The notes under the pieces were generated by a model. That model saw only the letters and a list, made by a program, of their open reading frames with translations, was not told the DNA's origin and made no database searches. A stretch of 64,000 nucleotides of DNA from DATBGO01 sp036558005 (GTDB lineage: Bacteria; Actinomycetota; Actinomycetes; Streptosporangiales; Streptosporangiaceae). The stretch is taken from NCBI GenBank assembly GCA_036558005.1, contig DATBGO010000237.1, positions 1 through 64,000 on the forward strand, given 5' to 3'. Position 1 is the first letter of the stretch; each line of letters opens with the position of its first letter. Below, piece after piece: positions 59,656 to 64,000 of the stretch. The position numbers were made by a program, and so were the translations under genes.

Positions 59656-59679
59656 GCCCCCCGCAAAGGCACCGCCCGA

Positions 59680-60059
59680 TCAGGGGTGGTCGATCTCCAG
59701 TTGTGCGCTGATGGCGGCGGCGATCGTCCGCAGATCGCCTTCGTCGGAGCTGATGACCAGGTCACGGCGGCGCAGGGCACCCTCGACGACGGTCACGCCG
59801 ACGATGTCAGTGGCCTGCGCCCGGGCGGCGAGCGCACCGACGGACCGGGCCTGGCCCGCGTCGAGGGGTTCGATGTCGCACCCGGTCAGCAGCCTGGCCA
59901 GCAAGGCCTGACGGGACGTCCCGCGCCAGGACCGGGCTACCACTGGCGCGGGAACGACGGGCACCGCGCGCGCAGCAGCAGCGCGCGATGCCGGGCCCAC
60001 ATGCGCCGCTCACCCCGGTCGGCGGCGATGAGGGCGCCGGTGTCGTAGGTGACCCCCAT
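59680..60059 (-). pseudogene. VapC-like PIN-domain toxin, frameshifted
   Basis: The first 30 codons read MGVTYDTGALIAADRGERRM and continue WARHRALLLR; then, in another frame, VPVVPAPVVARSWRGTSRQ and ATDIVGVTVVEGALRRRDLV, SSDEGDLRTI. Together these give a complete PIN domain (first Asp in YDTGAL, later Asp in TDIVG and DEGDL). The frames meet in a CG-repeat at about 59964-59973, where two extra bases would explain the shift. Start overlaps the antitoxin stop (TGATG). Either inactive, a sequencing error or slippage-controlled. Confidence 0.75.
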
Positions 60060-60337
60060 CAGGCGCTCCGGCGCCGGCCGCCGGCCGCCTTCTGGCTGGA
60101 TCGGCCGATCGCCTGAGCAGCCCACTCGTCGGCAGCAGCGAGCTCGTCCGGGCTGAACGCGCCGTGCTGCTGCTCATACTCCCTGACGGCGGTCAGCCCG
60201 GCCCGGATCGTGAATTCCTTGCGCGCGGTATCAGCCAGCCAGGCGCTGTAGCTCATTCCCGCCCGCTCGGCCGCAGCGGCTATCTCGGCATCCAGGTCAG
60301 GTGGCATGGAGATGGAGCGCTTCTTGCGGACTGCCAT
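60059..60337 (-). CDS. Ribbon-helix-helix antitoxin (CopG/VapB-like)
   Basis: 92 residues: RKKRSISMPPDLDAEIAAAAERAGMSYSAWLADTARKEF is the ribbon-helix-helix DNA-binding half; the rest is the toxin-binding tail. ATG start. Coupled by overlapping stop/start to the PIN toxin. Such antitoxins autorepress the operon. Confidence 0.85.
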   Translation of the reverse strand: MAVRKKRSISMPPDLDAEIAAAAERAGMSYSAWLADTARKEFTIRAGLTAVREYEQQHGAFSPDELAAADEWAAQAIGRSSQKAAGGRRRSA

Positions 60338-60374
60338 GGGCTAAACGGTTGCACAGCAGTAGGACAGTTGCGCC

Positions 60375-60798
60375 GGCGCCGGGACCGCATGTCCTGCCTG
60401 GGCTGGAAGGGCGGCATCGGCACCGCGTCCCGGCGGCTGCCCTCCGGCCATACCGTCGGGGTGCTGGTTGGACAGCGCGGCCTGCACCCGGCTGGCCCGC
60501 CGGGTCGGGCTGGGCCTGGCCAGGACCGGATCGACCGCCAGCCACGGCAGGGGGGGTCTTCCTGGCTTGCGCCACTGGCCTGCGCACCGACGCCGAAGGC
60601 CGGATCGGCCGGTCCGAGCCGGTCATCCAGGGCAGCGACCTGAACCCGTTCTTCGAGGCGGTGACCGACGCCAGCGAGGAGGCCGTGATCAACTCGCTGC
60701 TCACCGCCCGCACCGTGACCGGCCGGTCCGGCCACACAGAACACGCGCTGCCCGCCGAAGCGGTGCGCCGCGCGCTGCGAGCCGGCCGGGGCGTTTGA
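60375..60798 (+). pseudogene. P1-family (DmpA/S58) peptidase remnant
   Basis: Pieces in family order but in three frames: MSCLGWKGGIGTASRRLPSG and HTVGVLV, then ARRVGLGLARTGSTASHG, then GVFLACATGLRTDAEGRI, LNPFFEAVTDASEEAVINSL and TGRSGHTEHALP. The N-terminal half including part of the nucleophile region is lost. It is clearly degraded. Confidence 0.7.
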
Positions 60799-60853
60799 CC
60801 TTGATCGTGGTCGTTTGTCAGTAAATATCGCTGACGAACAACCAAGATCAAGG
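60799..60853. repeat. Long palindrome, GATCGTGGT family (copy 2)
   Basis: Two 23-base arms pair at 20 of 23 positions around a 9-base AT-rich centre (TAAATATCG). It shares GATCGTGGTC, TCGCTGA and AACAACCAAGATC blocks with the element at 18.5 kb. It sits between two gene remnants, so it may be a mobile palindromic repeat or a deletion boundary; as a hairpin it could also end transcription. Confidence 0.6.
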
Positions 60854-60879
60854 AAACCGGCGGGGTGGTAACGTAGAGT

Positions 60880-60975
60880 CGCGAAGTCAGTCCGAAGATC
60901 ACCTATCTGCCCTCGATGAACATAGTCGACTCCACCGGGCGGATGGACATCGGCTACGAGGGTCTCCTAGGCGAG
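60880..60975 (+). pseudogene. Stub resembling MmoB/DmpM-family coupling protein
   Basis: One open frame without own start translates ITYLPSMNIVDSTGRMDI followed by GYEGLLGE. The pattern (YPSMxxVDxxGRMDxDYxEL) is that of the regulatory coupling protein of propane-type dinuclear-iron monooxygenases (MimD/PrmD), as I recall it. The three genes that follow in such operons are intact downstream. The rest of the coupling protein and all hydroxylase genes are missing. Confidence 0.45.
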
Positions 60976-60994
60976 CCCGCCCCGCGAGGCGGGC
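60975..60994. terminator. GC-rich hairpin before amidohydrolase
   Basis: GCCCGCC and GGCGGGC form a 7-bp stem with a 6-base loop, 28 bases before the amidohydrolase start. It could be a terminator or attenuator in the leader. Confidence 0.4.
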
Positions 60995-61021
60995 GATCAG
61001 TCAAGCCTGACAGGAGGCGCG

Positions 61022-62071
61022 GTGTACGAGAAAGACGGCGAGAAGTACTTCGTAGTCGACAGCCATCTGCACTACTGGAACGCGGCCCCGGACAACTGGG
61101 TGCCGGGCGCCGAGCAGTACGCCAAGGGCTGGATCGAGTGCTTCCACGCATACCAGAGCCTGGGCCCCCCGCAGACGCACTGGAGCCTCGGGCACTTCCA
61201 GAAGTACTCCGAGGACGACCTGATGAAGGACGTGTTCGAGGACGGGCACGTGGACGTGGCGGTGTTCCAGCCGACCTACCTGACCGAGTGGTACAAGGAA
61301 GGCTTCAACACCACCGAGCGGAACGCGGCGATGGGGGAGAAGCACCCGGGCAAGTTCGTCTACAACACCCGGTGGGACCCGCGTGAGGGCGACGACGGGC
61401 TGAAGCAGCTGGCCGGCGATGTGCGGCGTTACGGCTCCAAGGGGGTCAAGCTCTACACGGCGGAATGGAGGAACGGGTCGCGCGGCTGGAAGCTGACCGA
61501 CCCGGAGGCCTACCGGTTCCTGGAGGCCTGCCAGCAGCTCGGGATCAAGAACGTGCACGTGCACAAGGGCCCGACGATCTGGCCGCTGGACAAGGACGCG
61601 TTCGACGTGTCCGACGTGGACCGGGCCGCGACCGACCACCCGGAGCTGAATTTCATCGTCGAGCACGTCGGGCTGCCCCGGATCGAGGACTTCTGCTTCA
61701 TGGCCACCCAGGAGCCGAACGTGTACGCGGGCCTCGCGGTGGTCATCGGCGCCCTGATGCACGCCCGGCCCAGGTTCTTCGCCAAGGTGATGGGGGAGCT
61801 GCTGTTCTGGGTCGGCGAGGACAAGATGACCTTCGGCAGCGACTACGCCATCTGGGAGCCCAGGTGGCAGGTCGAGGGCCTCGTCGACTGGGACTACCCG
61901 GCCGGCGAGGAATTCTCCGACTACCCGCGGGTCACCACGGCGACCAAGAAGAAGATCCTCGGCCTGAACGCCGCCAGGCTCTACGACATCGAGGTCCCGG
62001 CCGAGTTCCGGCTGCCGGCCGAGGCGGGCACCCCGGGGGCGCGGGAGGACGCCCAGCTGGTGGAGGAGTGA
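61022..62071 (+). CDS. Amidohydrolase 2-family protein (monooxygenase-operon type)
   Basis: 349 residues of the TIM-barrel metal hydrolase family: VVDSHLHYWN, KGVKLYTAEW, NVHVHKGP, IVEHVGLPRI and FGSDYAIWEP provide the metal and catalytic positions. This subgroup is encoded behind propane/phenol monooxygenase genes (MimABCD in Mycobacterium) and is thought to aid enzyme maturation or oxidise intermediates; its reaction is not settled. GTG start after CAGGAGG. The next gene overlaps by four bases. Confidence 0.88.
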   Translation: MYEKDGEKYFVVDSHLHYWNAAPDNWVPGAEQYAKGWIECFHAYQSLGPPQTHWSLGHFQKYSEDDLMKDVFEDGHVDVAVFQPTYLTEWYKEGFNTTERNAAMGEKHPGKFVYNTRWDPREGDDGLKQLAGDVRRYGSKGVKLYTAEWRNGSRGWKLTDPEAYRFLEACQQLGIKNVHVHKGPTIWPLDKDAFDVSDVDRAATDHPELNFIVEHVGLPRIEDFCFMATQEPNVYAGLAVVIGALMHARPRFFAKVMGELLFWVGEDKMTFGSDYAIWEPRWQVEGLVDWDYPAGEEFSDYPRVTTATKKKILGLNAARLYDIEVPAEFRLPAEAGTPGAREDAQLVEE

Positions 62072-62799
62072 CCGGGCCGGGCGGCGCCGCGGCCCGGGTG
62101 CTCGCCGCGCTGGAAACGGTCCGCGACCCGGAGCTGGACGAGCCCATCACCGCGCTCGGGTTCGTCGCCTCCGCCGTGGTCAGCGAGGACGGCGAGGCGC
62201 GGGTCCGGCTGCGGCTGCCCACCTATTTCTGCGCGCCGAACTTCGCCTACCTCATGGTCGCCGACGCCTACGACGCGGTGGCCGGGCTGGCGGGGGTGCG
62301 GTCGGCCGAGGTGATCCTGGAAGACCACTTCGCTTCCGGCCCGATCAACGGCGGGGTCGCGGCGCAGGCCGGGTTCGCCCGGTCCTTCGACGGCGAGGCC
62401 GCCGGCGAGCTGCACCAGCTGCGCGCCGACTTCCTGCGCAAGGCGGTCATGGCCGGGACCGACCAGGTGTGCGGGCCGCTGCTGGCCGCGGGCACCGGCC
62501 CGGCCGCGCTGCGGTCGATGACCCTCGGGCAGGTCCCGCGCACGCCAGCGCTGACCCGGCTGCGGGCCCGCAGGGCCGAGCTCGGGCTGCCGGCCGGCGA
62601 CGACGCGCCGCTGCTGATCGAGCCGGCCACCGGGCAGCCGGTCACCGCGAACCAGGTCCCGCTGCACCTGCGCCGGGCCAGGACCACCCGGGTCAGCCTG
62701 GAGGCGAACGGCAGCATCTGCCGCGGCATGCTGCGGCACCGGTACGACCCGCCCGGACCGGGTGAGTGCCCAGGACAAGGCGAGGAGGAGCAGGAGTGA
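62068..62799 (+). CDS. DUF59/MIP18-type iron-sulfur assembly protein, monooxygenase-operon type
   Basis: 243 residues. The first 85 match the MIP18/PaaD domain: LETVRDPELDEPITALGFV, then LRLPTYFCAPNFAYLMV with the conserved cysteine. The C-terminal 150 residues (FLRKAVMAGTDQVCGPLL, RRAELGLPAG ...) are specific to this operon type. Likely helps insert iron in the diiron hydroxylase or its reductase. GTG start overlaps the amidohydrolase stop; stop overlaps the dehydrogenase start. Confidence 0.85.
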   Translation: MTGPGGAAARVLAALETVRDPELDEPITALGFVASAVVSEDGEARVRLRLPTYFCAPNFAYLMVADAYDAVAGLAGVRSAEVILEDHFASGPINGGVAAQAGFARSFDGEAAGELHQLRADFLRKAVMAGTDQVCGPLLAAGTGPAALRSMTLGQVPRTPALTRLRARRAELGLPAGDDAPLLIEPATGQPVTANQVPLHLRRARTTRVSLEANGSICRGMLRHRYDPPGPGECPGQGEEEQE

Positions 62800-63821
62800 A
62801 GGCTGTCCGACTGCACGCGTTCCACAGCCAGCCGGTCGTCGACGAGGTACCCGAGCCGGTCATCAGCGACCCGCTGGACGTGATCGTGAAGATCGGCGGT
62901 GCCGGGGTCTGCCGCACCGACCTGCACATCATCGAAGGCCAGTGGGACGCGGCGATGGGCACGCCGCTGCCCTACATCCTCGGCCACGAGAACGCCGGCT
63001 GGATCCAGGAGACCGGCCCCGGGGTCACCAACCTGGCCGCCGGCGACACCGTCATCCTGCACCCGACCACCACCTGCGGGCTGTGCCGGGCCTGCCGGGC
63101 CGGCGATGACATGCACTGCGCCGCCAGCACGTTCCCCGGCCTGTCCCGTGACGGCGGGATGGCCGAGTACCTGCTCACCTCCGCGCGGGCCTGCGTCAAG
63201 CTGGACCCGCAGACCCGGCCGCAGGACGTCGCCGCGCTCGCCGACGCCGGCATCACCGCCTACCACGCGGTCCGCAAGGCGCTCCCGCTGCTGTACCCGG
63301 GGACCACCTGCGTGGTGATCGGGGCCGGCGGCCTGGGCCACATCGGCATCCAGTGCCTGGCCGCGCTGACCGCCACCCGGATCATCGTGGCCGACCGCAA
63401 CCCCGAGGCGCTCAAGCTCGCGGCCGAACTCGGCGCCCAGCACACCGTCGTCGCCGACGGCGGCCAGGTCGGCGCGGTGGCGGAGCTCACCGGCGGCCGC
63501 GGCGCGGAGGTGGTGCTCGACTTCGTCGCCGAGCAGGGCGCCGAGGCCGACGGCTTCGCGATGACCGCCCCGGCCGGGTCGTACTACGTCATCGGCTACG
63601 GCGGCACGATGCACGTCCCGACGCTCGACATCATCTCCACCGAGCGCAACATCATCGGCAACATCGTCGGCACCTACAACGACCTGGCCGAGCTGATGGC
63701 CCTGGCCCAGGCGGGCCGGGTCACCCTGCACACCCGCAGCTACCCGCTGGCCCAGGCGGCCGGCGCGCTGGCCGACCTGGACGCCGGGCGGATCCGCGGC
63801 CGCGCCGTCCTGGTCCCGTAG
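62796..63821 (+). CDS. Zinc-dependent alcohol dehydrogenase (MDR)
   Basis: 341 residues. Catalytic zinc: Cys in GVCRTDLH and His in LGHENAG; structural zinc cluster CGLCRACRAGDDMHC; Rossmann GAGGLGHIGIQ. In propane-oxidising actinomycetes the third gene after the monooxygenase encodes an NAD-dependent alcohol dehydrogenase for 2-propanol; this matches. GTG start after AGGAGGAGCAGGA, four-base overlap with the preceding gene. GroEL is the usual next gene but is not seen before the window end. Confidence 0.92.
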   Translation: MKAVRLHAFHSQPVVDEVPEPVISDPLDVIVKIGGAGVCRTDLHIIEGQWDAAMGTPLPYILGHENAGWIQETGPGVTNLAAGDTVILHPTTTCGLCRACRAGDDMHCAASTFPGLSRDGGMAEYLLTSARACVKLDPQTRPQDVAALADAGITAYHAVRKALPLLYPGTTCVVIGAGGLGHIGIQCLAALTATRIIVADRNPEALKLAAELGAQHTVVADGGQVGAVAELTGGRGAEVVLDFVAEQGAEADGFAMTAPAGSYYVIGYGGTMHVPTLDIISTERNIIGNIVGTYNDLAELMALAQAGRVTLHTRSYPLAQAAGALADLDAGRIRGRAVLVP

Positions 63822-63825
63822 CGCC

Positions 63826-64000
63826 GGCTGGCTTCCCGGCGGCGCGGCGGTGCTGCCGCGCAGCACCAGCCGGGGGTGAGGACGACCTGCACATCAAGCA
63901 GATGGACCCGGCCGTCGTGCAGATCGCCGAGCGTGATGACCTGGCGTTCGGGCAGGCGGTCGGGATGGCCCCAGCTGCGAGCCGCCCGCGGGCGAGCCCG
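63826..64000 (-). other. Possible 3' end of a minus-strand gene at the window edge
   Basis: A minus-strand frame is open from the edge (RLPERQVITLGDLHDGRVHL, DVQVVLTP) and then leaves family-like sequence; another frame right after it reads PRLVLRGSTAAPP, which resembles the C-terminus of LacI regulators. The two would join if a C run at about 63870-63876 had one more base. Identification is weak because only about 55 residues are visible. Confidence 0.25.

Noticed and set aside
60916..61386. Open frame starting MNIVDSTGRMDI as a 156-residue protein
   Set aside because: Only its first residues resemble a family; the rest is out of frame with the amidohydrolase gene that has its own ribosome site.
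61022..62071. Amidohydrolase as a metal-dependent decarboxylase of aromatic acids
   Set aside because: The neighbours and overlap structure fit the monooxygenase-operon subgroup better than the aromatic decarboxylase subgroup.

Overview
The window is very GC-rich, with third-position G/C, many GTG/TTG starts and frequent 1-8 bp start/stop overlaps. It looks like chromosomal DNA of a filamentous actinomycete: SARP-type regulator, mycothiol-era actinobacterial gene set, DivIVA-like coiled coil, several ECF factors, orphan sugar ABC transporter without its own ATPase. I cannot name the genus from sequence alone. No rRNA, tRNA, CRISPR array, transposase or phage gene was recognised.

Left part (0.2-20 kb) is a mosaic of short, mostly unrelated transcription units: a 997-aa SARP/NB-ARC/TPR regulator, RNHCP and DUF488 proteins, an APH-fold kinase, biotin synthase, an AhpD-like protein divergent from a MocR regulator, an HtrA-type lipoprotein protease, MenB, a SnoaL-tailed ECF factor divergent from an epimerase-like partner, a 2OG-Fe(II) oxygenase, a sugar ABC importer, and an autoregulated two-gene unit (membrane protein + winged-helix repressor) with a double palindromic operator, then an SDR and an MscL channel with a zinc ribbon.

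Middle part (20-37 kb): an MMPL transporter; a compact cluster of a three-subunit cobalt-type nitrile hydratase/thiocyanate-hydrolase-like enzyme with a cytosolic PBP2-fold protein and an HD-domain protein; an ArsR/SRPBCC pair; a decayed ECF42/YCII module; an archaeal-type ATP-dependent DNA ligase; and a translationally coupled pair of a rhomboid protease and a membrane-anchored nucleoside phosphorylase-like protein, which I regard as the best candidate for an undescribed signalling or defence unit.

38-55.6 kb is an exopolysaccharide locus: two LuxR-type regulators, two GT4 and one processive GT2 glycosyltransferase, a polyprenyl-phosphate sugar transferase, a nucleotide-sugar dehydrogenase, an epimerase/dehydratase, a GH18 hydrolase, an intact and a degenerate NodB-type deacetylase, a protein made of 26 uninterrupted 12-residue beta-solenoid repeats, a flavin monooxygenase and an ATP-grasp ligase. 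Eight of these form one minus-strand operon. No Wzx/Wzy pair is seen, so the processive GT2 plus deacetylase plus GH18 combination suggests synthase-dependent assembly of an amino-sugar or uronate-containing polymer.

Right part (55.8-64 kb): a three-gene operon of Baeyer-Villiger-type monooxygenase, type II thioesterase and AvtA-like aminotransferase without any NRPS/PKS; a VapBC-like pair whose toxin is frameshifted in a CG run; pseudogene debris; and an amidohydrolase-DUF59-alcohol dehydrogenase trio that is normally the tail of the propane (dinuclear-iron) monooxygenase operon, here preceded only by a stub that resembles the coupling protein. Pseudogene remnants are frequent (left edge, 29.2, 33.3, 60.0, 60.4, 60.9 kb), so this is a region under active turnover.
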